DNA from: Histidinibacterium lentulum
GTDB taxonomy: Bacteria; Pseudomonadota; Alphaproteobacteria; Rhodobacterales; Rhodobacteraceae
Reading direction: 5' to 3'
Assembly (NCBI RefSeq): GCF_003789055.1
Contig: NZ_ML119084.1
Coordinates: forward strand, 1 to 64,000
Length of the DNA stretch: 64,000 nt
Of this stretch, positions 15,726 through 24,441 are shown piece by piece. A program made the position numbers and the translations under genes. How positions within the stretch are numbered: the first letter of the stretch is position 1; each line of letters begins with the position of its first letter. The notes beneath the pieces are model-generated. The model was not told the origin of the DNA. It saw only the letters and a program-made list of their open reading frames with translations, and did not search any database.

Positions 15726-15962
15726 ATGGCGGAACGGCACAGGTCCAAGGACGGCCGCAAGGAAACCGAAGCGTTCACCGACCGCGAGGACATGCCCGGG
15801 CAATCGGGCCGGGCGCAGGGCCGGGAAGAACGCGACGTGGGTACGCGGGACGAGGAGAAGCAGGCCGTGAAGGGCGGCGGCGCGACCCGCGTCACGAAGG
15901 AGGACGAGGAAGGCGAGGGCAACCTCGGCGGGCATCACGGCACCGACGGAGGGAAGAGCTGA
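15726..15962 (+). CDS. Small highly charged hypothetical protein
   Basis: A 78-residue, very hydrophilic protein rich in Arg, Glu, Asp, Gly and Lys, with no hydrophobic core and probably disordered. An excellent AGGAGG ribosome site six bases ahead of the ATG and a one-base gap to the next gene support it as real. It shares its transcription unit with the host-attachment-family gene, whose protein is also rich in charged residues. I do not recognise a family; a stress-related or intrinsically disordered protective role would be a guess. Confidence 0.7.
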   Translation: MAERHRSKDGRKETEAFTDREDMPGQSGRAQGREERDVGTRDEEKQAVKGGGATRVTKEDEEGEGNLGGHHGTDGGKS

Positions 15963-15963
15963 C

Positions 15964-16419
15964 ATGGCGGGACTGACACAGGACACCTGGGTGCTGGTCG
16001 CCGACGGCGAGAAGGCGCTCTTTCTCAAGAACCTTACCGATGCCGAGGACCCCAATCTGGAGGTCGTGGGCAAGGAGGAGCAGGAGAACCCCAAGGACAC
16101 CGACCAGGGCACCGACCGGCCCGGGCGGATGCAGGACACGGGCGTGCAGCAGCGCTCGGCCATGGAGGAGACCGACTGGCACCAGCTGGCGAAGGACCGT
16201 TTTGCCGACGATCTCGCGGAGCTGCTCTACGAGATGGCGCACCGGCACAGGTTCGAGCGGATCGTGCTCGTCGCCTCGCCGCGCGTCCTGGGAGAGATCC
16301 GCGACAAGATGCACAAGGAGGTGGCGGACCGCGTCGTGGGCGAGGTGCCGAAGACGCTGACGAACCATCCGGTGCGGGAGATCGAGACGATCGTGAAGCG
16401 GGAGCTCGCCGGGGCCTGA
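15964..16419 (+). CDS. Host attachment family protein
   Basis: A 151-residue protein of the host-attachment family (PF10116), described as needed for attachment of some bacteria to host cells. The N-terminal DTWVLVADGEKALFLKN is the usual opening strand (WVLVADGARARI in relatives). A polar middle RPGRMQDTGVQQRSAMEETDWHQ precedes FADDLAELLYEMAHRHRFERIVLVASPRVLGEIR, which gives an eRF1/RNase-like helix-strand pair, and the end LTNHPVREIETIVKREL is also characteristic. It has no signal peptide, so despite the family name it is probably cytoplasmic. It is cotranscribed with the small charged protein one base upstream. Confidence 0.85.
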   Translation: MAGLTQDTWVLVADGEKALFLKNLTDAEDPNLEVVGKEEQENPKDTDQGTDRPGRMQDTGVQQRSAMEETDWHQLAKDRFADDLAELLYEMAHRHRFERIVLVASPRVLGEIRDKMHKEVADRVVGEVPKTLTNHPVREIETIVKRELAGA

Positions 16420-16459
16420 GCGGCTTGCCAATCGGCGCGGGGCGTGTCCAAGGGGGCGC

Positions 16460-17362
16460 ATGTCGGACAACCTGCGCGGAATCGGAGCGATGGTCGGCGC
16501 CTGCCTCATCTGGGGGTTGTCGCCGCTCTACTATGATCTCCTGACGGGGGTGACCCCGGGCGAGGTGCTGGCCTATCGCACGCTCTGGTCCTTCGCCTTC
16601 TTCGCGGGAGTGCTGGCTCTACAGGGGCGGCTCGGCAAGCTGCGCGAGGCGCTCGGCGCGCCGAAGCGGGCCGGGCTGATCCTGCTGTCCGGCCTCTTCA
16701 TCGGGTCGAACTGGTTCGGCTTCATCTTCGCCGTCCACAACGACCGGGCGCTGGAGGCCTCGCTGGGCTACTATGTCTTTCCGCTGATGGCGGTGCTGCT
16801 GGGGCGGGTCGTCTTCGGCGAGCGGCTGGCGTGGCTGCAGTGGCTGGCGGTGGGCCTCGCCGCGGCGGCGGTGAGCGTGCTGACGCTGGGCTTGGGCGTG
16901 CCGCCGTGGATCTCGCTGCTGCTCGCGGTCACCTTTTCGGTCTACGGGCTCCTGAAGAAGCGGCTGCCCGCCGGGCCGGTGGTGTCGGTCACTGCGGAGG
17001 TGGTCCTGCTGTCGCCGATCGCGGTGGTCTGGATCTGGGCGCGGGGGACCGGGCCGGAACTGTGGGAGCACGGGCTGCTGGCCCTGTCGGGGCCGCTGAC
17101 GGCGACGCCGCTGATCCTCTTCTCCTATGCCGCGAAGCGCGCCAAGCTCTCGACCGTGGGGCTGGTGCAGTATCTGAATCCCACTCTGCAGTTCTTCGTC
17201 GCGGTCCTGATATTCTCCGAGCCGTTCACGCTCTGGCACGGTATCGCCTTTCCGGCGATCTGGGTGGCGCTGGCGCTCTATTCCGTGTCGGCGGTGGCTC
17301 AGGACAGGTCGGCGCGGAGGGCGGCCTCGAGCGAGGCCACGTCCCGGACGGCGATCACGTAG
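16460..17362 (+). CDS. rarD: EamA family transporter RarD
   Basis: A 300-residue drug/metabolite-superfamily permease with about ten membrane helices in two EamA halves. MVGACLIWGLSPLYYDLLTG and the helix pair SLGYYVFPLMAVLLG (NASLGYFINPL in E. coli RarD) place it in the RarD subgroup; TVGLVQYLNPTLQFFVAVLIF is the matching second-half motif. The substrate is not established for this subgroup. The last about 21 codons run into the end of the convergent LOG-family gene, giving a 64-bp tail-to-tail overlap; the C-terminal [18 protein letters not shown] is therefore atypical. Confidence 0.88.
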   Translation: MSDNLRGIGAMVGACLIWGLSPLYYDLLTGVTPGEVLAYRTLWSFAFFAGVLALQGRLGKLREALGAPKRAGLILLSGLFIGSNWFGFIFAVHNDRALEASLGYYVFPLMAVLLGRVVFGERLAWLQWLAVGLAAAAVSVLTLGLGVPPWISLLLAVTFSVYGLLKKRLPAGPVVSVTAEVVLLSPIAVVWIWARGTGPELWEHGLLALSGPLTATPLILFSYAAKRAKLSTVGLVQYLNPTLQFFVAVLIFSEPFTLWHGIAFPAIWVALALYSVSAVAQDRSARRAASSEATSRTAIT

Positions 17363-17856
17363 TCGCGCAACTCCGCCCCGGCGAAGCCTTCGGCGATCAC
17401 ATGGTCGATCAGGGCCGTGACCGGGCCGAAATAGCCTTCGATATCCACGAGGAGGATCGGCTTGCCGTGGAGCCCGAGCTGGCGCCAGGTCAGCACCTCG
17501 AAGAGTTCGTCGAGCGACCCCGCGCCGCCGGGCAGCAGCACGATGGCCTCGGCGTTCATGAACATCACCTTCTTGCGCTCGTGCATCGTTTCGGTGACGA
17601 CGTAGCGCCCGGTTTCGGTGGCCACGCGCTCGCGCGGGATCAGGTGGGTGGGGATCACGCCGAACGTCTGCCCGCCCGACTCGATGGCCGCGGAGGCCAC
17701 GGCGCCCATGAGACCCACGTCCCCCGCGCCGTAGACCAGCCGCCAGCCGTTGCGGGCGAGCATCCGGCCGGTCTCAAGGGCAGCTTCCCTGTAGGCGGGC
17801 CGGCTGCCCTCTCGGGAGCCGCAGTAGACGCAGACGGAACGGGTGGGGCTGGTCAT
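17299..17856 (-). CDS. LOG family protein (cytokinin riboside 5'-monophosphate phosphoribohydrolase type)
   Basis: A 185-residue TIGR00730/LOG-family enzyme. The nucleotide-binding loop VYGAGDVGLMGAVASAAIE and the signature PGGAGSLDELFEVLTWRQLG (PGGxGTxxE) carry the catalytic Arg/Glu pattern, and RERVATETGRYVVTETMHERKK is the intervening helix with the conserved MHERK. The enzyme hydrolyses nucleoside 5'-monophosphates to base and ribose 5-phosphate; in bacteria it may act in purine recycling. I chose the ATG giving MTSPTRSVCVYCGSREG, the usual opening. It overlaps the end of rarD on the other strand. Confidence 0.9.
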   Translation of the reverse strand: MTSPTRSVCVYCGSREGSRPAYREAALETGRMLARNGWRLVYGAGDVGLMGAVASAAIESGGQTFGVIPTHLIPRERVATETGRYVVTETMHERKKVMFMNAEAIVLLPGGAGSLDELFEVLTWRQLGLHGKPILLVDIEGYFGPVTALIDHVIAEGFAGAELRDYVIAVRDVASLEAALRADLS

Positions 17857-17983
17857 CGGGCCTCCGTGCGGAAATGGCTCTGTTCGGGTGCTTTGACCGC
17901 ACATAGCCCGCTTGCTATTGTCGCTCAACGTCGGGAACGCTACGGCATCCCCGGGGGACCCGGGATACAGGGTGGCTGCTGCC

Positions 17984-20413
17984 ATGGCCTTGCCGATCTG
18001 GAAGATAGTCGCGCTCGGAACAGGAGGCGCGGTCGCGGTCGCCGGAGTGGTGATCGCAGTGGATCCCGATATTCTTGCGCGGCTCCGGGGAGAGCCTGCG
18101 GTGGTCGCTGCACCGCCGGGGGAGCAGGAGGCCGCAACGCCGGCCGACACGGTGCCCACCGATGCGGCCGCCTCCGTCGCAGGGAGCGAAGAGCCCGCCT
18201 CCACGGGGACGGACGAACCGGGACAGGGCGGGTCCGCCGGTTTCCCGTCCTTCGACGTCGTGCGGATCGAGCCCGATGGCGGCGGTCTCGTGGCGGGGCA
18301 GGCGGAGCCGGGAGAGACCGTGGCGCTCGTCCTCGACGGAATGGAGACGCTGCGGGTGGACAGCGATGCGCAGGGGCGGTTCGTGGCGTTTCTGGACCTC
18401 GAGCCGTCCACGGCGCCGCGCACCCTGGCCCTGCTCGCTGATCCCGACGGCGCGGCGCGGCGGTCGGACGAGACCGTGATCGTTTCGCCGTTCGGCGCGC
18501 CGGAGGTCGGAGGCGATGCGGTCGCCTCGCTCGCGGGGAGTTCTGCGCCAGAGGGTGGAGATGTGGCGTCGGTGGCGCCCGATGTGCCGGAAGCCGAAGA
18601 CGATGCGGTGGCCTCGCTCACGGGGAGTTCTGCGTCCGGGGGTGGAGATGTGGCGTCGGTGACGCCCGATACGCCGGATGCCGGGGGCGCTGCGGTCGCC
18701 TCGCTCGCGGGAAGCGCCGCGCCGGAGGGTGGAGATGTGGCGTCGGTGGCGCCTGGTGCGTCGGAGGCCGGGGGCGATGCGGTCGCCTCGCTCGCGGGGA
18801 GCGCCGCGCCGGAGGGTGGAGATGTGGCGTCGGTGGCGCCCGATGTGCCGGAGGCCGGGGGCGATGCGGTGGCCTCGCTCGCGGGAAGCGCCGCGCCCGG
18901 GGGCGGAGATGTGGCGTCGGTGGCGCCTGGTGCGTCGGAGGCCGGCGGCGATGCGGTCGCCTCGCTCGCGGGAAGTGCCGCGCCCGGGGGTGGAGATGTG
19001 GCGTCGGTGGCGCCCGATGCGCCGGAGGCCGGGGGCGATGCGGTGGCCTCGCTCGCGGGGAGTTCTGCGCCGGAGGCCCGGGACCTGGTCGCGGCGCCGC
19101 CAGATGCGCCGGGGGCGGGCTGGGAGGATCTCGCCCTGGCGGAGCCCGAGGCCGAGGGGACCGCGCCCGTAGCGCCCGGTTCGCCTGTGGGATCGGCGAC
19201 GCCCGGTGATGCGCCTGTCGCGCCGGTGCAGGCCGGGGAGGCGGACAGCACTGCATCGGCGGAGATGGCCGCCGCGGACCTGCCGGAGGAGCCCGAGGCG
19301 CTCGCCGTGGCTCCTGACGGACCGGAGCCGGGCCCGGTGCAGGACGGCGCGACGTCTGCGCTCATTGACGAGGACGGCGCGCCGGAGCGGGTGCTCGACC
19401 GCCTGACCTCCGCGGAACAGATGGGCGAGGCGCCGGTCAACCCGGAGGAGACCGCTACGATTTCCGGCATCACGACGGAAGACCCATCCGCCCCGACCGC
19501 TGCGGATCGGGTTGCGGGGGTCGGTGACGTGTCGGAGGCGGACGGGGCGACTGATCCGTCGGAGGCTTCGGCGGGGCGGGGGGCTCCGGCGGTGGCGGAA
19601 GTGGACCTGCTGGACGAGGCCCCCGCACTTTCCGCTCCCGAGCCCGCGACCGCGCAGGTCGAGGGGCCGGCGGAGGGAGCCGCGCCCGAGCGGGTGGCGG
19701 CCGCGGATCTGCCCGAGGCCGCGGAGCCCGGCGTTCAGCCGGAACCCGACCGGACGACCGCGCCCGCGCCCGATGGCAGCGGGATCGTCCCGCCCGAGGA
19801 GGTGACCGTGCCCGCAGAGGCCCCGGCCCCGGAGGCGCCCGCCGCGGCGCCTTCGGTCATGGTCGCGGACAGCGAAGGCGTGCGGATCCTGCAGCCGGCG
19901 ACGGGCGGCGAGGCCGCGCCGGACGTGATGTCGAACGTGGCGCTCGATACCATCACCTATGACCCCGAGGGCGAGGTGCTGTTGGGCGGGCGCGCGGCCT
20001 CTGGAGGGTTCGTCCAGGTCTATATCGACAATGCGCCCGTCAGTTCGTCCCGGATCGCCGAGGACGGACAGTGGCGGCTGGAACTGCCCGAGATCGACAC
20101 CGGCGTCTACACGCTGCGGGTCGACGAGGTGGATGCGGGCGGCGAGGTCCTGAGCCGGATCGAGACGCCGTTCCGCCGGGAGGCGCCCGAGACCATCGCG
20201 CGGGTCATGGCGGAGGAGACGAGCCGCGCCGGGTTCTCCGTCGCGGTGCGGACCGTCCAGCCGGGGAACACGCTCTGGGCCATCGCGGAGGAGCGCTATG
20301 GCGAAGGCATCCTCTATGTCCGGGTCTTCGAAGCCAACCGCGACCTGATCCGCGATCCGGATCTGATTTACCCCGGCCAGGTCTTTCGCCTGCCCTCGGG
20401 CGAGGATGGCTGA
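17984..20413 (+). CDS. LysM peptidoglycan-binding protein with 29-residue tandem repeats
   Basis: An 809-residue envelope protein. Residues 1-25 (IWKIVALGTGGAVAVAGVVI) form a signal anchor. A small Ig-like fold follows (VVRIEPDGGGLVAGQAEPGE), then seven 29-residue repeats of Ala/Gly/Asp/Glu-rich low-complexity sequence, then a long acidic Pro/Ala spacer. A second Ig-like unit (ITYDPEGEVLLGGRAASGG) and a C-terminal LysM domain (VQPGNTLWAIAEERYGEG to YPGQVFRLPS) end it. LysM binds N-acetylglucosamine of peptidoglycan, so the long spacer would span the periplasm. The GC-rich repeats also create long open frames on the opposite strand, which I treat as artefacts. Repeat number may vary between strains. 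Confidence 0.82.
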   Translation: MALPIWKIVALGTGGAVAVAGVVIAVDPDILARLRGEPAVVAAPPGEQEAATPADTVPTDAAASVAGSEEPASTGTDEPGQGGSAGFPSFDVVRIEPDGGGLVAGQAEPGETVALVLDGMETLRVDSDAQGRFVAFLDLEPSTAPRTLALLADPDGAARRSDETVIVSPFGAPEVGGDAVASLAGSSAPEGGDVASVAPDVPEAEDDAVASLTGSSASGGGDVASVTPDTPDAGGAAVASLAGSAAPEGGDVASVAPGASEAGGDAVASLAGSAAPEGGDVASVAPDVPEAGGDAVASLAGSAAPGGGDVASVAPGASEAGGDAVASLAGSAAPGGGDVASVAPDAPEAGGDAVASLAGSSAPEARDLVAAPPDAPGAGWEDLALAEPEAEGTAPVAPGSPVGSATPGDAPVAPVQAGEADSTASAEMAAADLPEEPEALAVAPDGPEPGPVQDGATSALIDEDGAPERVLDRLTSAEQMGEAPVNPEETATISGITTEDPSAPTAADRVAGVGDVSEADGATDPSEASAGRGAPAVAEVDLLDEAPALSAPEPATAQVEGPAEGAAPERVAAADLPEAAEPGVQPEPDRTTAPAPDGSGIVPPEEVTVPAEAPAPEAPAAAPSVMVADSEGVRILQPATGGEAAPDVMSNVALDTITYDPEGEVLLGGRAASGGFVQVYIDNAPVSSSRIAEDGQWRLELPEIDTGVYTLRVDEVDAGGEVLSRIETPFRREAPETIARVMAEETSRAGFSVAVRTVQPGNTLWAIAEERYGEGILYVRVFEANRDLIRDPDLIYPGQVFRLPSGEDG
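18509..19117 (+). repeat. Seven tandem 87-bp repeats within the LysM protein gene
   Basis: Seven in-frame units of 87 bp encode 29 residues each, built on GGDAVASLAGS.APEGG followed by DVASVAP..PEA. Units 3-6 are nearly identical at DNA level, the outer ones more diverged, as expected for expansion from the centre. Units alternate between a VAPDVPEA and a VAPGASEA ending, which suggests a two-unit block was copied. Such arrays expand and contract by slippage or recombination. Confidence 0.9.
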
Positions 20414-20510
20414 AGGCAGGATTTCGCCCGCCTTGCCTGACCTAACGGACCTTCGGGAACCGGATTTGTGCCCGACCGCGTTATCTTTCCGCATGACGGA
20501 GGATGACGCC

Positions 20511-20906
20511 ATGTCGTTCGAAGAACTGACCGCAGACCGGGCCTGTCTCGGACCGATCCTCATTCTGGAGGACGAGTCGTTGATCGCCCTCGACTTCGAG
20601 ACGTTCCTCGAGGGCGAGGGCCACGCGGTGCTGGGTCCCTTCCGGTCGCCGGACCAGGCGCTCGAGGCGCTGGAGAGCAGGACGCCGGGCGTGGCCATCC
20701 TCGATGCAAACCTGGGCGGCGAAACCAGCGGGGAAGTGGCGCGCGCGCTCGAGGTGCGCGGCGTGCCCTATCTCTATGTTACCGGTGGGACCGTGGATTT
20801 CGTCGGCTCCTCGCTGCCGCCGGGGCCGGTGCTCCAGAAGCCGGTCAACCTGAGCGAGATGCTGTCGGCCCTGCATGGGCTGGCGCAGGAGCGGCGCGGC
20901 CGCTGA
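20511..20906 (+). CDS. Receiver-domain-only response regulator
   Basis: A 131-residue single receiver domain. PILILEDESLIALDFETFLE gives the acidic pocket (Glu-Asp-Glu), VAILDANLGGE carries the phosphoacceptor Asp, YLYVTGGTVDF has the conserved Thr, and VLQKPVNLSEML the conserved Lys. No output domain follows. I start it at the second in-frame ATG because GGAGG lies eight bases ahead of it. Stand-alone receivers act in phosphorelays or by protein contact; no kinase is nearby. Family members of this kind (LxxLEDE) resemble those fused to sensor kinases in alphaproteobacteria. Confidence 0.85.
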   Translation: MSFEELTADRACLGPILILEDESLIALDFETFLEGEGHAVLGPFRSPDQALEALESRTPGVAILDANLGGETSGEVARALEVRGVPYLYVTGGTVDFVGSSLPPGPVLQKPVNLSEMLSALHGLAQERRGR

Positions 20907-20952
20907 ACGGGGCCGGCCCGGAGCGCAGGGCGCGCGCCGGGCCGCGAGCGGA

Positions 20953-22197
20953 TCAGCCTTCAGGACCCGCGTAGGCGCCGGCGGTGTCGGGATACATCGC
21001 CTTGACGATCTTCATGTGGCTGATGTCCACGGTGGCATCCATGTGCAGGAAGATCGCCGCGTCCCGGAACAGCTTCTCGATCCCGTTCTCCAGCATCGCG
21101 CCATGGCCGCCGTGCAGTTCGAGCATGTGCTGGGCGACCTTCATGATCTCCTCGGAAGCATAGACCTTCGCCATGTTGCACAGGACGTCCATCTCGGGAC
21201 GGTTCTCGTCCACCGCGAGGGAGGCCTTCTCGACGAGGGCGCGAACGGCGGCGATCCGCGTGGCCATGTCGGCGAGGCGCACCGCGACAGCCTGGTGCTT
21301 GATGAGGATGCGGCCGCCCTGGACATGGGTCTGCACGAAATCGGCGGTGCGCTCGAAGCAGGCGACGCCGACACCGAGGTTCTTGGCGGCCTGGATGATC
21401 TTGCCGGCGCGGAAATACTTGCCGGCCCCGCCGAGGGCGGTGTCGCGCACCAGAAGCGCGCTGGCGGGCAGGCGGCACTCCTCGAGCACGATCTCGCCGT
21501 TGTTCATGTAGCGGCAGCCGATGGTCTCGTTGCACTTTGTCACCCGCAGGCCGGGCGTGTCCCGCGGCACGACGAAGCTGGAGGTGCCCTGAAGCATGCC
21601 CTTCGTGCGGTCGGTATTGGCGTAGATGACGTAAAGACTGGCGTCGAAGCCGTTGGAAATGTAGTGTTTTGTGCCATTGAGGACCCAGCCGTCCCCGTCC
21701 TGACGGGCGGTGGTCTGCATCGCCGCCTCGGGAACGTTGTAGGGTAGCCAGCGGTCCGAGGCGCCACGCGGCTCGGTCAGGGCGTGGGCCATGAGGTACT
21801 GCGGATCGGCGCGCAGCTTGGGGAACACCTCGGCCAGCGTCTCGGGTGCGGCGAGCTCGCGCAGGAGGATCGCGACCTTCCAGTTCTGCACCAGCTTGTC
21901 GGCGAGACCGCTGTCGCCGCGGGCGACCTCCTCGGCGATCAGGGCGAAGGTGCGGACCTCGGTGCCCTGGTCGAGGTCGAAGCCGCCGTATTCCTCGGGA
22001 ATGCCGAGAGTGCGGATGCCGATTTCCTCGGCGCCTTCGAGGATCGAGGGCGGCAGGCGATCGCCTGGGGACATGTCCCATTCCTGGCGCCAGTTCCGGC
22101 GGATGAAGGGCGTGACGACATCGTCGACGAAGGCCCGGCAGCTGTCGCGCATCATGCGCTGTTCCTCGGTCAGTTGACCGGCATCGGCGTAGATCAT
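20953..22197 (-). CDS. Acyl-CoA dehydrogenase family protein
   Basis: A 414-residue flavoenzyme. The N-terminal helical domain is residues 1-120 (GIPEEYGGFDLDQGTEV is the usual end of helix E). The middle beta domain has ALTEPRGASD and GDGWVLNGTKHYISNG, the FAD/substrate signatures. The C-terminal helices include AEAR-like positions and MLELHGGHGAMLENGIEKLFRDA, where a Glu sits at the catalytic-base position before LFRDA. It oxidises an acyl-CoA to enoyl-CoA with FAD, passing electrons to ETF. The ATG follows GGGAGG. It stands alone, so the chain length is unknown. Confidence 0.9.
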   Translation of the reverse strand: MIYADAGQLTEEQRMMRDSCRAFVDDVVTPFIRRNWRQEWDMSPGDRLPPSILEGAEEIGIRTLGIPEEYGGFDLDQGTEVRTFALIAEEVARGDSGLADKLVQNWKVAILLRELAAPETLAEVFPKLRADPQYLMAHALTEPRGASDRWLPYNVPEAAMQTTARQDGDGWVLNGTKHYISNGFDASLYVIYANTDRTKGMLQGTSSFVVPRDTPGLRVTKCNETIGCRYMNNGEIVLEECRLPASALLVRDTALGGAGKYFRAGKIIQAAKNLGVGVACFERTADFVQTHVQGGRILIKHQAVAVRLADMATRIAAVRALVEKASLAVDENRPEMDVLCNMAKVYASEEIMKVAQHMLELHGGHGAMLENGIEKLFRDAAIFLHMDATVDISHMKIVKAMYPDTAGAYAGPEG

Positions 22198-22339
22198 GGT
22201 TCCTCCCTGCGCGGCGCCTGGCGCGCCTCTCCCCGCGGCGGGCAGGTTAGGGCCGGGGACGGTCCCGCGAAAGGGGCATCGGGCGGCGCGAGGTCCGCTG
22301 TGCCTTTCGCAGGGCGGGACAAGGGAGTAGCTAGCTGTC

Positions 22340-24166
22340 ATGGCCAGACGTCTGTCAAAGACCTCGAGGAATCTCGATCCGGATTACCGGGTCAGCGGGC
22401 TGAGAGTGATCCGCAAGGTTGCCCCCTATCTCTGGCCGGAGGGGGAGGGCTGGGTGAAGCGCCGGGTGATCCTGGCGCTGGCCGTGCTCTTCGTGGCGAA
22501 GCTGATCGCCGTCGGGACGCCCATCCTCTACAAGGGCGCCGTCGATGCGCTTGCGGGCGAGGGGGACGCGTGGTTCCTTGCCCTGGGCGCGGTGGGGCTG
22601 ACCGTGGCCTACGGCGGGGCGCGGCTCCTGAACGTCGGGTTCCAGCAGCTGCGCGACGTGATCTTCGCCCGCGTGGGACAGAGGGCGCTCCGGCAGCTGG
22701 CGCTGGAGACCTTCGCCCACATCCACCGGCTCTCGATGCGGTTCCACCTGACGCGGAAGACCGGCGGGCTCAGCCGGATCATAGAGCGCGGCGTGAAGGG
22801 CGTGGAGTTCCTGCTGCGGTTCCTGCTGTTCTCCATCGGGCCGCTCCTGCTGGAACTCCTGATGATCGGGGTGGTGCTCTTCTTCCTCTTCGACATCTGG
22901 TATCTCGTCGTCGTCGCAGTGGTGATCGGCCTCTACATCTGGTTCACCTTCGCGGTGACCGAATGGCGCGTCCGTATCCGCAAGGTGATGAACGACCAGG
23001 ACACCGACGCGAACCAGAAGGCGATCGACAGCCTGCTGAACTTCGAGACGGTGAAGTATTTCGGCGCCGAGGAGCGGGAGACGCGGCGCTATGACGGGGC
23101 GCTGAAGCAATACGTGGACGCGGCGCTGCGCACGAACTATTCGCTCGCGTTCCTGAACTTCGGGCAGAGCGTCATCATCACGGGCGGCCTCGTGGCGGTG
23201 ATGGTGATGGCGGCGGTGGGCGTGGCCAACGGCGCGCTGACGGTGGGCGATTTCGTGATGGTCAACGCCTACATGATCCAGATCACCATGCCGCTGAATT
23301 TTCTCGGGACGGTCTACCGGGAAATCCGGCAGGCGCTGATCGACATGGGCGACATGTTCGACCTGCTCGAACAGCCCGCCGAGGTGCAGGACAGGCCCGG
23401 GGCTAAGCCGCTCGAGGTCGCGGGCGGGCATGTGCGGCTGGAAGATGTGAGGTTCGGTTACGATCCGGACAGGGAGATCCTGAAGGGCGTCACCATCGAC
23501 GTGCCCGCAGGGCAGACGGTGGCTCTGGTGGGGCAGACCGGGTCGGGCAAGTCGACGGTCGGGCGGCTCCTGTTCCGGTTCTACGATGTGACCGGCGGCG
23601 CGTTGACCATCGACGGGCAGGACGTGCGGGACGTGACGCTGGCGAGCCTGCACGACAACATCGGGGTGGTGCCGCAGGACACGGTGCTGTTCAACGACAC
23701 GATCTATTACAACATCGCCTATGGCCGCGACGGCGCCACCCGCGAGGAGGTGGAGGCCGCCGCCAGGGCGGCGCGGGTGCATGACTTCATCGTCTCGCTG
23801 CCGAAAGGCTACGACACCGAGGTGGGAGAGCGGGGGCTGAAGCTGTCGGGCGGCGAGAAGCAGCGCGTGGGCATCGCGCGCACGCTGCTGAAGGACCCGC
23901 CGATTCTGGTGCTGGACGAGGCGACGAGCGCGCTCGACACCGACACGGAACGGGAGATCCAGGCCGAGCTGAAGGCGATGAGCCACGGGCGGACGGTCAT
24001 CACCATCGCCCACCGGCTATCGACCGTGGCCGATGCGGACCGGATTGTCGTGCTGGAACAGGGCGAAATCGTGGAGGAGGGCAGCCATGAGGCCCTGCTG
24101 GCCGCCCACGGGCGCTATGCGCAACTCTGGGCTCGGCAGGCGGCCGAGGAGGACGAGGCGGCCTGA
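22340..24166 (+). CDS. ABC transporter, Atm1/HMT1 heavy-metal/glutathione-conjugate exporter type
   Basis: A 608-residue half-transporter: six membrane helices in residues 40-320 and a C-terminal ATPase with Walker A (GQTGSGKST), Q-loop (VVPQDTVLFNDT), signature LSGGEKQR, Walker B ILVLDEATSALD and switch His (IAHRLST). TM segments with QNALNFETVKYFGAE-like DSLLNFETVKYFGAEERE are the hallmark of the Atm1/HMT1 subfamily. Bacterial members export glutathione-linked compounds and heavy-metal complexes and aid Fe-S-related detoxification. It should work as a homodimer in the inner membrane. No partner genes are adjacent. Confidence 0.92.
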   Translation: MARRLSKTSRNLDPDYRVSGLRVIRKVAPYLWPEGEGWVKRRVILALAVLFVAKLIAVGTPILYKGAVDALAGEGDAWFLALGAVGLTVAYGGARLLNVGFQQLRDVIFARVGQRALRQLALETFAHIHRLSMRFHLTRKTGGLSRIIERGVKGVEFLLRFLLFSIGPLLLELLMIGVVLFFLFDIWYLVVVAVVIGLYIWFTFAVTEWRVRIRKVMNDQDTDANQKAIDSLLNFETVKYFGAEERETRRYDGALKQYVDAALRTNYSLAFLNFGQSVIITGGLVAVMVMAAVGVANGALTVGDFVMVNAYMIQITMPLNFLGTVYREIRQALIDMGDMFDLLEQPAEVQDRPGAKPLEVAGGHVRLEDVRFGYDPDREILKGVTIDVPAGQTVALVGQTGSGKSTVGRLLFRFYDVTGGALTIDGQDVRDVTLASLHDNIGVVPQDTVLFNDTIYYNIAYGRDGATREEVEAAARAARVHDFIVSLPKGYDTEVGERGLKLSGGEKQRVGIARTLLKDPPILVLDEATSALDTDTEREIQAELKAMSHGRTVITIAHRLSTVADADRIVVLEQGEIVEEGSHEALLAAHGRYAQLWARQAAEEDEAA

Positions 24167-24441
24167 GCAGTGGCGCCCGAGGTCGGGCAGGCTGCAATTT
24201 GTTCCATCACGAGGATGCGAGGCAACCTCTCTGCCGCGCAACTTCAAGCCAAGTAACTGACTACAAATAAATTTCGAGGTGATGCTGTCGCGCGGGGGCA
24301 ACGCCCGCGCCGGCGGGCGCGCGGGAAGAGGACCCCGGGAACCTTGGCTCCTGTTGGTTGTCCGGATGCTTCGAGGCCGGGGCTTCGGGGTTTGCAGGCA
24401 GATCGGCCTGCCACCAGACCAGACAGGAAAGGGACCGAGAC

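Noticed and set aside
17915-20698. Very long open frame (over 900 codons) on the minus strand opposite the LysM gene
   Set aside because: It is an antisense artefact of the GC-rich repeats: extreme Arg/His content, no ribosome site, and the plus strand encodes recognisable domains in the same stretch.
24167-24441. GTAACT-containing AT-rich stretch before the DUF481 gene, similar to the palindrome near 11200
   Set aside because: Only six bases are shared and no inverted repeat is formed at this second site.
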